Assembly: GCA_023227965.1 (NCBI GenBank)
Contig: JALOCA010000002.1
Coordinates: 62,001-126,000, forward strand
DNA: 64,000 bases
Origin: Lentimicrobiaceae bacterium
GTDB lineage: Bacteria; Bacteroidota; Bacteroidia; Bacteroidales; JALOCA01
Direction: 5' to 3'
The notes below the pieces were generated by a model, which did not search any database, was not told the origin of the DNA, and worked only from the letters and a program-made list of their open reading frames with translations. Of the stretch, positions 7,823-16,608 are shown one piece after another. Made by a program: the position numbers and the translations under genes. Within the stretch, counting starts at the first letter, position 1; each line of letters begins with the position of its first letter.

Positions 7823-8179
7823 TTAAGGTACGTCAACTTCTTCTTTTTTGGTAATAGCCATTATACCTCCGATAAGGAAGAGAATAAGCATTGCCAAGTT
7901 CCAGAACCATGCAGCAGGGCAAAGGAATATTGCTACTAAAGCTATTACAGCAGCAATAATCATGGCTATCCCTGAAATTACGGGCTGTGATTTTGCAAGA
8001 ATACCAAAAATTAAGCCGATTAAACCTGCTAAAATAACAGCAATCAAGCCGGGTGTACCTATGCCAGCAGTAGCTACGGCGCAAACTGCAGAGCACACGA
8101 TTGATGGAATACTTACAACAAAGCCAATAATTCCAAGAATTAATGGAGCCGTAGAGGTTCCTTTTACTTGTTTTCCCAT
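7823..8179 (-). CDS. Small hydrophobic membrane protein, function unknown
   Basis: This 118-residue protein has four predicted membrane segments (residues about 12-32, 40-62, 66-87 and 90-108). The N-terminus is short and basic (MGKQVKGTSTAP) and the C-terminus charged (ITKKEEVDVP). The pattern of two Gly/Ala/Ile-rich hairpins recalls DUF4064/DUF4190-like proteins, but I cannot assign a family. It lies upstream of the Lgt-like gene on the same strand and both sit in the most AT-rich part of the window, so they may be a recent shared acquisition. Confidence 0.6.
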   Translation of the reverse strand: MGKQVKGTSTAPLILGIIGFVVSIPSIVCSAVCAVATAGIGTPGLIAVILAGLIGLIFGILAKSQPVISGIAMIIAAVIALVAIFLCPAAWFWNLAMLILFLIGGIMAITKKEEVDVP

Positions 8180-8769
8180 AAGTAATGAATTTTAAATTAA
8201 TTAATCAGTTAATTTATTATTGTTAGTTAATATTAAATTAAAAATATTTTTTATTTTGATAGTTACCTCTTTAATATATTTAAATAACACTAAATTTGAT
8301 AATTATAATACAAATAATTTGAAAAATTTGAATTTTATTAAAAAATTAAACAACAAATAAGCATTTATAATAATAAAAAAATAGTATTATTATACAATCA
8401 TTAAAAGTTTAATAAAATATCAACTATTAAAAATTACTTATACAAGCACAAATATAAAACCTTTTTTAATAATAAATTTCAAAATTTATCTTTTAAAACA
8501 AATTTTTTTTGTAACAACTAAAAACCAAGTGCATATTATCACATATAGTATTGTTATATAATTAAATAAAAATTAAAAGTTTCATTACCATTTGTATTAT
8601 TTATAAACATTCTACAAAGTCAAAAAATCAAAAGCACAGATAAACCGCTTATTACGAAATACTATGTTTTTATTCAAACAATTATTTTGCAGAGAAGATT
8701 AGCTATACATAAAAGAATAATAAGGTATATTAACCTGTGAAATTTTTAAATGAACCTAAATTAGAAAAA
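8180..8769. other. 590-bp AT-rich stretch without genes
   Basis: Composition is dominated by A/T runs (for example the blocks at 8220-8560), with stops in all frames and no long hairpin or recognisable RNA. It separates the AT-rich Lgt-like pair from the GldB gene. I see no promoter of the usual type that I would defend. Confidence 0.6.
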
Positions 8770-9786
8770 TTATTTCCCTGGTTTATAATGTGCCTCTGTT
8801 AAAATACGTTGCGAATCTTGATTTTTCATCAGTTGCATAGGGGTAACATCTGGATTGTTTTTCATGTATGCACGGACTATTTGCCATCCTATCCAGTTTC
8901 CGGTTTTTGCAGGCGATTCGGTAGAAAAATCAGCAGTAAAAGGTCCATCGGTTACAAACTTGCTGAAAGCCTGAAAATACGTTGAATACAGTAACTTATT
9001 TTCAATCATAAATATCCATATATTTTCCTCATTTTCGAAGCACCATTTCAGTTGCGAAGAAGTGTATCCTATTTTCACCTCGTCGCTGAGGGCAGGAAGG
9101 GTAAGATCGGCAAAATACAGTTTTTTCCCTTCACGTATCATTTCGTCGAGCAGGGTTTTGTTATCCATATCGGGTATTAAATCGGTGGAAGCAATCTCTT
9201 TCATACAATCAGGGAGAATAAATTCGCGACTCATCCGGTTTATTTTATACACAGGAATACCTGTTTCGAGATAGGATTTGAATTTTTTACCCAGATACAT
9301 ATCCAATGCAATTATCAAGGTACTGTCAATGTATTTAACAGGGAATTCCACATCGGCATAATTAGACACATAGGTATAAACAGCAGGTTGTGGTTTGCCG
9401 AGAAAATAATGCCTGTAATACCGGAAAGCTTCGGTAAAAGCCAATTCAATACCGGAAAGATCGGGGTACAATACCTGACAGTACCGGCTTACCTGTATCA
9501 CCTCGGGATCGGTGATAAAGTCGTGCATTTGCATTAAATTTAAGGTGTCATCCAAATCGCCCCCCAAGAAAAACGGAAACTTCGGGGCAAGGGTTTTCAA
9601 TTGTTCCTGCAAATTACCGGGGTCAACGGTAAAAAGGGCAGAATCAAAACGGAAGATGTAAACGGGGATATTTTTAACATCCGAAACATCAACCTTCCCT
9701 TTTGTGGAACTTTTGCATCCTGCAATAAAGGCAAAACACAACCCTGCTGCCAGTAATAACAGCGGCAGTGTTTTTATTGTTTTCAT
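8770..9786 (-). CDS. gldB: GldB-like lipoprotein
   Basis: This 338-residue lipoprotein has a signal peptide with lipobox FIAGC (Cys24). The mature part resembles gliding-motility lipoprotein GldB: the early IPVYIFRFDSALFTVD block, LAPKFPFFLGG, a D-rich stretch QMHDFITDPEVIQVS, and the central YVSNYADVEFPVKYIDSTLIIALDMYLGK. GldB is found across Bacteroidota, including species that do not glide, and is linked to the gliding/type IX secretion machinery; its biochemical role is unknown. It is second in a two-gene operon behind the outer-membrane protein at 9802-10386 (15-base gap). Confidence 0.78.
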   Translation of the reverse strand: MKTIKTLPLLLLAAGLCFAFIAGCKSSTKGKVDVSDVKNIPVYIFRFDSALFTVDPGNLQEQLKTLAPKFPFFLGGDLDDTLNLMQMHDFITDPEVIQVSRYCQVLYPDLSGIELAFTEAFRYYRHYFLGKPQPAVYTYVSNYADVEFPVKYIDSTLIIALDMYLGKKFKSYLETGIPVYKINRMSREFILPDCMKEIASTDLIPDMDNKTLLDEMIREGKKLYFADLTLPALSDEVKIGYTSSQLKWCFENEENIWIFMIENKLLYSTYFQAFSKFVTDGPFTADFSTESPAKTGNWIGWQIVRAYMKNNPDVTPMQLMKNQDSQRILTEAHYKPGK

Positions 9787-9801
9787 AAAGAGACAACTGT
9801 T

Positions 9802-10386
9802 TTAGTAAATTTTCCAGCCGAGGCTTACCAAAAAGATATTGTTTTTAAAATCCTGATCAGAAGGTTTGTATATATCTTTAACACCCCATTCATAACGAAC
9901 GTCGAGAGTAAACATCAAAACATCTATGCCTGCACCTGCCTGTATTGCCCAGCTTGCATCTTCCAAATCATTTTTTGGAAATTTTACACCTGTTTTGGTG
10001 TCAATATTCTTATCGTACACAAACGAAGCTACAGGTCCTGCCATCACCCGTAAGTTGGCAAGCTTGGCATCTGCCAGTTTATAACCAATAAGCAATGGAA
10101 TATCAACGGTATTCATCGTAATACTGTAATGGGTATCCCCTCCGTCGGCTTTTAATTCGCCACCTTTTTTTGTAAAATATATTTCGGGCTGGATGTACAT
10201 TTTTTTGGCACTTAAGCGACCAAATACTCCAAACTGGTAACCGAGAACAGCATCTTTTGTTTCATCAACATCACTGTTCAATTTTGAAGATGTAAAACCT
10301 GCTTTTATCCCAAAAGATAAAGGATTTTGCGAAAAACCCCATGTTGCTGCAAGCAACACTATTGTTAACAAAAAGTATTTTTTCAT
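9802..10386 (-). CDS. PorT-family outer-membrane beta-barrel protein
   Basis: This 194-residue protein has a clean signal peptide (MKKYFLLTIVLLAATWGFSQ). It is followed by alternating beta strands typical of the PorT/OMP_b-brl_2 group: LSFGIKAGFTSSKLN, KMYIQPEIYFTKKGGE, VDIPLLIGYK, VMAGPVASFVYD and the C-terminal FLVSLGWKIY. I start it at 10386; an in-frame ATG 90 bases upstream would lie before the minus-strand -7 element (TATCTTTG, 10444-10451) and would spoil the signal peptide. It is probably an outer-membrane protein of unknown role, transcribed with gldB. Confidence 0.85.
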   Translation of the reverse strand: MKKYFLLTIVLLAATWGFSQNPLSFGIKAGFTSSKLNSDVDETKDAVLGYQFGVFGRLSAKKMYIQPEIYFTKKGGELKADGGDTHYSITMNTVDIPLLIGYKLADAKLANLRVMAGPVASFVYDKNIDTKTGVKFPKNDLEDASWAIQAGAGIDVLMFTLDVRYEWGVKDIYKPSDQDFKNNIFLVSLGWKIY

Positions 10387-10443
10387 GGGTATAATTTTAT
10401 AATAAAGGAAGCCTATTTTAAGTCTTCCTGTTTGTTTCACCTG

Positions 10444-10451
10444 CAAAGATA
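10444..10451 (-). promoter_or_regulatory. -7 promoter element of the PorT-like/gldB operon
   Basis: Read on the minus strand this is TATCTTTG, a full match to TAnnTTTG, 57 bases before the start at 10386. It excludes the longer in-frame start at 10476. Confidence 0.6.
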
Positions 10452-10563
10452 ATGGATTTACACAAATTACTGACAAAACCTATAGGAATAATATTTTAAT
10501 AAAAAAATCAGGTTGCATAAAAAATTTGTACTTTTATTACGTGAAACTTTAAAATCATATACT

Positions 10564-11670
10564 ATGAAAAACAATTATTTTTTAAGAATGCTTTTCCCTG
10601 TTTTGTTTCTTGTAATGTTTGGAGCTTCTCCGGTGTTGAAAGCGCAGGAAGAATTTGCTGATTTTATCAATCAAAGCAAAGAAGATGTGAATACTATTGT
10701 GAAAGCATATGGTGGTCCTATGCTGAAAGCCATAGGTAATAACTATAACAATGGATGGTACAGTACTGCCGACCCCCTGAACCTCGGACGTTTTGATATC
10801 CGTTTTGTGGGAACTGCTTCCTTCTGCCCTAAAAGCGATCAAAGTTTTAATTTTAACGATTTAAATCTTCGTTATTTACAAACTGCTCCTGGTTCTCCCG
10901 AAAAAGTTCCTACTGTTTTTGGGAAAAAGAATCAGCAGGCAAAAATTCAGGTATTGGCAAGTGTACCAGGATATGCAGATAGTTTAAAAGTTACGCGTAC
11001 CCAGGTGATACCAACGGCGGGAATCAATTTTATGCCGGGGATAGTTCCGCAAATCAATGTAGGGTTAATAAAAAATACGGAACTTATGCTGCGTTTTCTC
11101 CCTGAAATAAAAGTGCCGGTTACGGGCGACCAATCGTTGTACACCAGCTCGTGGGGACTGGGAATCAAGCACGACATCAAACAATGGATTCCCTATTTTA
11201 AAAAGCTGCCTATCAGTATGTCGGTTTATGCTGCCTATGCAAACACAGGTTTATACGCCAAGGGTCCTTTTCTTACCCCAGAAGACCTTCCGGGTGGCTA
11301 CAACAATCCCGAGCCGAAGGATTATGATGCTCAGAAAATAAATTTTAATACTACTTCCTGGAATGCCGGAATTATTGTTTCCAAAAAAGTTTCCGTTCTT
11401 ACTGTGTTTGGAGGAATAAACTTTTCTTCATCCTCAAGCAGTCTCGACATGTCAGGGTACTATCCTTACGTAAAACCTTTAGAAAATGATGAATATGAAA
11501 TAGCCCATATCGAAAAACCTGTTGATATAAAAACCAATACTTCGCAATTGGGTATCAATGCTGGTTTCCGTTTGAAATTAGCCATCGTAAGTCTTACTAT
11601 CCAGGGCACTTATGCCCCGGGTGGGTACAGTTCGGCTACGGCTGCCCTTGGGTTTGGCTGGTTTAACTAA
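10564..11670 (+). CDS. Exported beta-barrel-like protein of unknown function (DUF6588-like)
   Basis: This 368-residue protein has a signal peptide (FLRMLFPVLFLVMFGASPVLKAQ), then EEFADFINQSKEDVNTIVKAYGGP and a long series of beta strands with Gly/aromatic alternation. The last of these (TAALGFGWFN) ends in an aromatic-Asn as outer-membrane strands often do. The N-terminal block and overall plan resemble Bacteroidota proteins labelled DUF6588; that label is from memory and is tentative. The start at 10564 gives a normal signal peptide, while the upstream ATG at 10513 would add 17 residues before it. It is transcribed divergently from the PorT-like gene. Confidence 0.75.
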   Translation: MKNNYFLRMLFPVLFLVMFGASPVLKAQEEFADFINQSKEDVNTIVKAYGGPMLKAIGNNYNNGWYSTADPLNLGRFDIRFVGTASFCPKSDQSFNFNDLNLRYLQTAPGSPEKVPTVFGKKNQQAKIQVLASVPGYADSLKVTRTQVIPTAGINFMPGIVPQINVGLIKNTELMLRFLPEIKVPVTGDQSLYTSSWGLGIKHDIKQWIPYFKKLPISMSVYAAYANTGLYAKGPFLTPEDLPGGYNNPEPKDYDAQKINFNTTSWNAGIIVSKKVSVLTVFGGINFSSSSSSLDMSGYYPYVKPLENDEYEIAHIEKPVDIKTNTSQLGINAGFRLKLAIVSLTIQGTYAPGGYSSATAALGFGWFN

Positions 11671-11743
11671 GAGACCGATGCCTTTCAGACGATGATAAGG
11701 GTATGGTTATTCCTTTATTTATACAACTTCTGGAACTTTATTT

Positions 11744-11751
11744 TATTTTTG
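11744..11751 (+). promoter_or_regulatory. -7 promoter element before the 11777 gene
   Basis: TATTTTTG matches TAnnTTTG and lies 25 bases before the ATG at 11777. Confidence 0.5.
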
Positions 11752-11776
11752 CTTCCTTACTTCTAAAATTTTTCAC

Positions 11777-12571
11777 ATGAAACAAATGTATTTAACCCCA
11801 GTAAACAAGGATAAAGATTGTTGCAAGCGAGCTACCTCACACCTTATTAATATAAACTTACTACGGAAACAACGTAATTACGTTTTGTTTATTCTTATTT
11901 TTCTGATGGTGAGTATACATGCCGGGGCGCAAAAGACCAATTATAACCTTGGTTTTCGTATTGCGCCCAACCTGGGATGGCTGAAACCTGATGCCGAAGA
12001 TTTTGTGTCAAAGGGTTCACATCTGGGGTTTTCATGGGGCTTCGTCAGCGAATTTGAACTTACCGAAAACTATTTGCTTGTTACAGGATTTAACGTATTG
12101 CAAAACAGGGGAGAATTGAAATACCGTGAGCAAATGGCTATACCTCCCGATTCAATTTTGCTTGAAGGCTGGAATCACCGGAAATATTCACTTAAATATT
12201 TACAGATTCCTCTTACATTGAAACTTCGCACCAACGAACTTGGATATTTCCGGTATTATGGTCAGATTGGACTGGGTACCGGATTTTTAATCTCTGCCAA
12301 AACCGATGAAGATTTTTATTCGGGAACGCAAACCAAAGGCAGTGAGAATAAAAATATTTATGACGATATTTCAAAAATACGGCTATCACTTCTTCTTGAA
12401 GCAGGGGTAGAATATAAAATTGAAGGTTTCAGTACATTGGTTTTTGGTATCCGTTTCGACAATGGCTTCACCAACGTGCTGTCCTTTGACAATTACTACT
12501 TGAATGATGTTGATCCCTTTGCCATTGGCAACACAGTGGAACTCACCCTTGGCATCCTCATCAACCCATAA
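11777..12571 (+). CDS. PorT-family outer-membrane protein
   Basis: This is a 264-residue outer-membrane beta-barrel protein. The hydrophobic signal core (YVLFILIFLMVSIHAGAQ) starts only at about residue 35, so the N-terminal region is unusually long and basic (it contains CCKRATSHLIN). No later ATG is available, and the promoter element at 11744-11751 supports this start. After the cleavage site come strands such as NLGFRIAPNLGWLKP, GFSWGFVSEFELTENYLLVTG, YLQIPLTLKLRTNELG and YYGQIGLGTGFLIS, the arrangement of PorT-like proteins. It is followed by nadE after 9 bases. Confidence 0.8.
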   Translation: MKQMYLTPVNKDKDCCKRATSHLININLLRKQRNYVLFILIFLMVSIHAGAQKTNYNLGFRIAPNLGWLKPDAEDFVSKGSHLGFSWGFVSEFELTENYLLVTGFNVLQNRGELKYREQMAIPPDSILLEGWNHRKYSLKYLQIPLTLKLRTNELGYFRYYGQIGLGTGFLISAKTDEDFYSGTQTKGSENKNIYDDISKIRLSLLLEAGVEYKIEGFSTLVFGIRFDNGFTNVLSFDNYYLNDVDPFAIGNTVELTLGILINP

Positions 12572-12580
12572 TTTTTACAG

Positions 12581-14215
12581 ATGAAAATTGCTCTTGCCCA
12601 GCTCAATTACCATGTTGGTAACTTTGCTGCCAATGTTTTAAAAATAAAAAATACTATTCGCAAGGCAAAAGAATGCCAGGCAGATATTGTTGTTTTTGCT
12701 GAATTATCCGTTTGTGGGTATCCCCCCCGTGATTTTCTTGAATTTTCCGATTTCATCGAGCAATGCCACAACGGCATTGACGAAATTGCTTGCGAATGTA
12801 CAGGCATCGCAGCCATAATAGGTGCGCCCGGTATCAATCCCAACGAAAAAGGGAAACCTCTTTTCAATTCGGCATATTTTCTTGCAGAAGGTAAAGTTTG
12901 GGCAATACGGCATAAATCGTTGCTTCCTAATTATGATGTATTCGACGAATACCGCTATTTTGAACCTAACCGTAATTTTGAGGTTATCAATTACCATGAT
13001 CAAAAAATTGCACTTACAATTTGCGAAGACCTATGGAATATTGATAATGACCCTCTTTACACAGTAACACCTATGGATGTACTTTCCGACCAGCGTCCTA
13101 CGATGATGATTAATATTGCTGCATCTCCTTTTCATTACAACCAGGATGCCGTCCGGAAATCGGTACTCACACGCAATGCCCAAAAATATGGTCTGCCGTT
13201 AGTGTATGTAAACCACGTGGGTGCACAAACTGAGCTGATTTTCGACGGGGGCTCACTGGTGGTGGATAAAAACGGAAACATCAGCAGCGAACTCAGCTAT
13301 TTTGAAGAAGATTTCAAGATAATTGATATTGATGAAAAAACTGCTGATACGGGTTATTCCGGCACAAAGGCAGATAAAATACAATGGATACACGATGCGC
13401 TTGTTTTGGGTATTCATGATTATTTCGGGAAAATGGGTTTTCAGAAAGCTATACTGGGTTTGTCTGGAGGTATTGATTCGGCAGTTACCCTTGCTTTGGC
13501 TTCGCAGGCTCTGGGAAATAAGAATTGCCTCGCAGTGTTGCTCCCGTCCCGTTTTTCGAGCAACCATTCGGTGAACGACGCACGTTTATTAGCCGAAAAT
13601 CTCAATGTCTCTTACCACATTATCAGCATTGAAGAAGCTTATAAAAGCCTTGAAAACACTTTACAACCCTACTTTGCCGGTTTGCCTTTCGGATTGGCAG
13701 AGGAAAATGTACAGGCACGCATACGCGCCGTAATTCTGATGGCACTTTCGAATAAATTTGGATATATTCTTTTGAATACCTCTAATAAAAGCGAAGCTGC
13801 TGTGGGTTATGGCACTCTGTATGGCGACATGTGCGGCGGCTTGTCGGTTTTGGGCGATGTATACAAAACTGATGTGTTTGCCCTTGCACGTTACCTGAAC
13901 CGCAACGGCGAAATCATTCCAGAAAACACTATTATAAAACCTCCTTCGGCTGAATTACGTCCTGGGCAAAAAGATTCGGATTCACTACCCGAATATTCCA
14001 TACTCGACCGAATTCTCTTCCAATATATTGAAGAAAGAAAAAGCCCGCGTGAACTCATTGACGCAGGCTTTGACGAAACTATTGTACGAAAAGTGCTTCG
14101 AATGGTAAATACCAACGAATGGAAACGTTACCAAACACCTCCAATACTCCGCACTTCACCAAAGGCATTTGGCATGGGCAGAAGGATGCCTATTGTGGGA
14201 AAATATCTTTTTTAG
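12581..14215 (+). CDS. nadE: Glutamine-dependent NAD+ synthetase
   Basis: This two-domain enzyme makes NAD+ from deamido-NAD+, ATP and glutamine. Residues about 1-250 are a nitrilase-fold glutaminase (MKIALAQLNYHVGNF, VVFAELSVCGYPPRDFLE, the catalytic-Cys segment ALTICEDLW). Residues about 270-544 are the synthetase with the PP-loop GLSGGIDSAVTLAL and the later NTSNKSEAAVGYGTLYGDMC. A length of 544 is normal for the glutamine-using form. Its stop overlaps the end of the convergent NifU-like gene by four bases, which leaves no room for a terminator between them. Confidence 0.97.
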   Translation: MKIALAQLNYHVGNFAANVLKIKNTIRKAKECQADIVVFAELSVCGYPPRDFLEFSDFIEQCHNGIDEIACECTGIAAIIGAPGINPNEKGKPLFNSAYFLAEGKVWAIRHKSLLPNYDVFDEYRYFEPNRNFEVINYHDQKIALTICEDLWNIDNDPLYTVTPMDVLSDQRPTMMINIAASPFHYNQDAVRKSVLTRNAQKYGLPLVYVNHVGAQTELIFDGGSLVVDKNGNISSELSYFEEDFKIIDIDEKTADTGYSGTKADKIQWIHDALVLGIHDYFGKMGFQKAILGLSGGIDSAVTLALASQALGNKNCLAVLLPSRFSSNHSVNDARLLAENLNVSYHIISIEEAYKSLENTLQPYFAGLPFGLAEENVQARIRAVILMALSNKFGYILLNTSNKSEAAVGYGTLYGDMCGGLSVLGDVYKTDVFALARYLNRNGEIIPENTIIKPPSAELRPGQKDSDSLPEYSILDRILFQYIEERKSPRELIDAGFDETIVRKVLRMVNTNEWKRYQTPPILRTSPKAFGMGRRMPIVGKYLF

Positions 14216-14451
14216 ATAGAATCCACAGCCACTATTTCGGGAATGGCTTTCTTAACGGCTTCTTCCACCCCGTTCTTCAGAGTCATCTGGCTGTAAGGGC
14301 ACGAACCACATGCCCCCTGAAGTTCGACTTTAACGACGTTTTCGCTTGTTAATTCAATAAAACGGATATCGCCTCCGTCAGCCTGAAGGTAAGGACGGAT
14401 TTGGTCAATAACATTTTTAACTTTAGCAGTTAATTCGGGATTTGTATTCAT
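14212..14451 (-). CDS. NifU C-terminal-domain iron-sulfur scaffold protein
   Basis: This 79-residue protein consists only of the NifU-like (Nfu) domain. It contains LQADGGDIRFIEL and the CGSCPYSQMTL motif, whose two Cys bind a 4Fe-4S cluster between two monomers. It probably carries clusters to client enzymes. It lies 32 bases downstream of the Mrp-type ATPase on the same strand, a pairing that fits shared work in Fe-S assembly. Its 3' end overlaps nadE. Confidence 0.93.
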   Translation of the reverse strand: MNTNPELTAKVKNVIDQIRPYLQADGGDIRFIELTSENVVKVELQGACGSCPYSQMTLKNGVEEAVKKAIPEIVAVDSI

Positions 14452-14483
14452 TTTTTTGAAAAATTATCGTGTAAAAATTTAAT

Positions 14484-15584
14484 TTATTGTTGCAGGATAA
14501 CAGGTTTTGTTGCAGGAAGGCTGACATTGCGGATTGCTACATATCGGGCTACATTTTGAGCAAGAGTATGGAAAGCTATGCCGGTGGCAGAACTTTCATC
14601 CAGGGCAATAGGGTTTCCATTGTCGCCCGACTCGCAGATGCTTTCAACGAGCGGGATTTGACCAAGCAGGGGCACGCCGGTTTCTTCGGCAAGACGTTTA
14701 CCTCCTTCTTTTCCAAAAATGTAATATTTATTTGTTGGCAGTTCGGCAGGTGTAAAATACGACATGTTTTCGATAAGACCCAAAACAGGCACATTTACAT
14801 TTTCCTGTGTGAACATGCTCAATGCCTTGCGTGCATCAGCCAGGGCAACTTCCTGCGGAGTGCTCACAATGCAAACCCCCGTAACGGGAACCTGCTGCAC
14901 CAAAGTAAGATGGATGTCACCAGTTCCGGGAGGCATGTCAACCACCAGGTAATCCAGTTCGCCCCATTCCGAATCGTGAAACAACTGGCTGAGTGCATTG
15001 GAAGCCATAGGCCCTCTCCAGAGCAATGCTTTGGCAGGGTCAACAAAAAAACCAATGGAAAGCAATTTTATTCCATATTTCTGTAACGGGATCATTATCT
15101 GTTTTCCATTTTCTTCAACAACTGAAGGATGCCCGTTCATCAAATCGAACATCAACGGAACCGAAGGACCATAAATGTCAGCATCTAACAAACCGGTTTT
15201 TGCCCCGGTTTTTGATAATGCTACTGCAAGGTTTGCTGCTACTGTTGATTTGCCTACTCCACCTTTTCCTGAAGCCACGGCAATGATATTTTTAACATTT
15301 CGAAGCATACTTTCGGTTGTGCTACGGCGGGTGGTTACCCGCGAGGTCATTTCTATTTCCACATTGGCATTGGTATCAATAAGGTTATGAATAGCATTGA
15401 TACAATTCTGTTTTATCAACGACTTCATAGGGCAGGCGGGTGTGGTAAGAACCACGCTGAAGCTGATTTTATTTTCTTCGGTTTTGATGTTTTCAATCAT
15501 CCCAAGACTCACCAAATCCTTTTTGAGGTCGGGATCGTGAACTGTTTGTAAAGCATTTAAAATCTGATTCTCTGTATATTGCAT
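14484..15584 (-). CDS. mrp: Mrp/NBP35-family Fe-S carrier ATPase
   Basis: This 366-residue protein has an N-terminal MIP18/DUF59 domain (residues about 1-75, ILNALQTVHDPDLKKDLVSL) and a deviant Walker A P-loop ATPase domain (VASGKGGVGKSTVAANLA, then DADIYGPSVP and VDMPPGTGD). It is a homologue of ApbC/Nbp35, which loads Fe-S clusters onto apoproteins. The CxxC often found near the C-terminus of such proteins is not evident. I start at 15584 (MQYTENQIL); a frame extension upstream to 15632 has no DUF59 character. The NifU-like gene follows. Confidence 0.93.
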   Translation of the reverse strand: MQYTENQILNALQTVHDPDLKKDLVSLGMIENIKTEENKISFSVVLTTPACPMKSLIKQNCINAIHNLIDTNANVEIEMTSRVTTRRSTTESMLRNVKNIIAVASGKGGVGKSTVAANLAVALSKTGAKTGLLDADIYGPSVPLMFDLMNGHPSVVEENGKQIMIPLQKYGIKLLSIGFFVDPAKALLWRGPMASNALSQLFHDSEWGELDYLVVDMPPGTGDIHLTLVQQVPVTGVCIVSTPQEVALADARKALSMFTQENVNVPVLGLIENMSYFTPAELPTNKYYIFGKEGGKRLAEETGVPLLGQIPLVESICESGDNGNPIALDESSATGIAFHTLAQNVARYVAIRNVSLPATKPVILQQ

Positions 15585-15918
15585 TATTATTTCCTGATTA
15601 TTTAGACTGCGTAAAAATAGATAAAATACCATAACGGTTGCAAACCGGCTAAAATTAATATTCCGGGTAAAAAAGTGTGGTAAAATTATAAACTCACGAG
15701 GGTAAAAAAGGTTTTTGCAACGGTATCATTAAATAAGTCCTAAATCTAAGTTACATTTTTTATAATTTGTTTAAAACAATCATTAACCTGAACTTAGGTT
15801 ATTACGCAAAGTTTACAATTTCGCACCTCTGGCCTGCACTCACGAGGATAAAATATGAACTTTTAAGAATCAGAGTCTATCAAACCTGTTATGCTTTCTT
15901 GGAGAAAAATGAGAGGGG
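15585..15918. other. Intergenic region between mrp and kdpE
   Basis: No gene is supported. The words ACTCACGAGGGTAAAA (about 15691) and ACTCACGAGGATAAAA (about 15839) form an imperfect direct repeat about 147 bases apart. The mrp promoter should lie at the left end, but no consensus -7 element is evident. Confidence 0.5.
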
Positions 15919-16602
15919 TCAGTTAAACCGGTATCCTATGCCAGATTCGGTAATAATATGCTCGGGTTTAGCCGGGTTGTCTTCTATTTTTTTGCGTAGT
16001 TGTGCCACAAAAACCCGCAAGTATTGCGTTTGTCCGGTATAGCCATGTCCCCAGATTTCCTTTAATATATAATGATGGGTGAGTACTTTGCTCGGATTTT
16101 TTGCCAGTAGTACTAACAGCGAAAATTCGGTAGAAGTAAGTTTGATAATTTCGTCCTCTTTATGAACAATATGGTTTACCAAATCTATTTGCAGAGTGGA
16201 ATAAACGAGAACGGTATCGGTATTCTCGTTTTGCTGAACCTGCCTGAAAGCCGAGCGTATGCGTGCAAGCAGCTCGCCACTGCGAAAAGGCTTGGTAAGA
16301 TAATCGTTGGCCCCGTTGTCCAGTGCCTGCACTATATCGTCTTCCAAATTTCGTACTGATAGGATAATGATGGGATGGGAATACCACTCCCTCAACTTTT
16401 TCAGCACACTTTGACCATCCTCATCCGGAAGACCCAAATCAAGCAAAATAAGGGACGGATTTAAAGTAGCTGCCGCCACTATGCCCTCTTTGCCGGTGCT
16501 TGCCTCTGCCACCTTGTAACCATTGGCATTAAGGGTTATTTCGAGCAGGCGTCTTATTTGCACTTCGTCATCCACTATCAGTATGAGGTTGCTGTTTGTC
16601 AT
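15919..16602 (-). CDS. kdpE: KdpE response regulator
   Basis: This 227-residue OmpR/PhoB-type regulator activates the kdp operon when potassium is scarce. The receiver domain holds the acidic pocket (VDDE) and phospho-acceptor Asp55 (LILLDLGLPDEDG). The winged-helix DNA-binding domain (residues about 130-225) shows IKLTSTEFSLLVLLAKNPSKVLTH and QTQYLRVFVAQLRKKIE. It lies six bases after kdpD and is the last gene of the operon. Confidence 0.95.
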   Translation of the reverse strand: MTNSNLILIVDDEVQIRRLLEITLNANGYKVAEASTGKEGIVAAATLNPSLILLDLGLPDEDGQSVLKKLREWYSHPIIILSVRNLEDDIVQALDNGANDYLTKPFRSGELLARIRSAFRQVQQNENTDTVLVYSTLQIDLVNHIVHKEDEIIKLTSTEFSLLVLLAKNPSKVLTHHYILKEIWGHGYTGQTQYLRVFVAQLRKKIEDNPAKPEHIITESGIGYRFN

Positions 16603-16608
16603 GGTTTT

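Noticed and set aside
12719..12730. Homopolymer-rich spots as possible programmed frameshift sites
   Set aside because: The genes around them, such as nadE, are intact in one frame.
15767..15918. Plus-strand frame between mrp and kdpE
   Set aside because: It runs antisense through the end of kdpE; the intergenic part has no recognisable domain.
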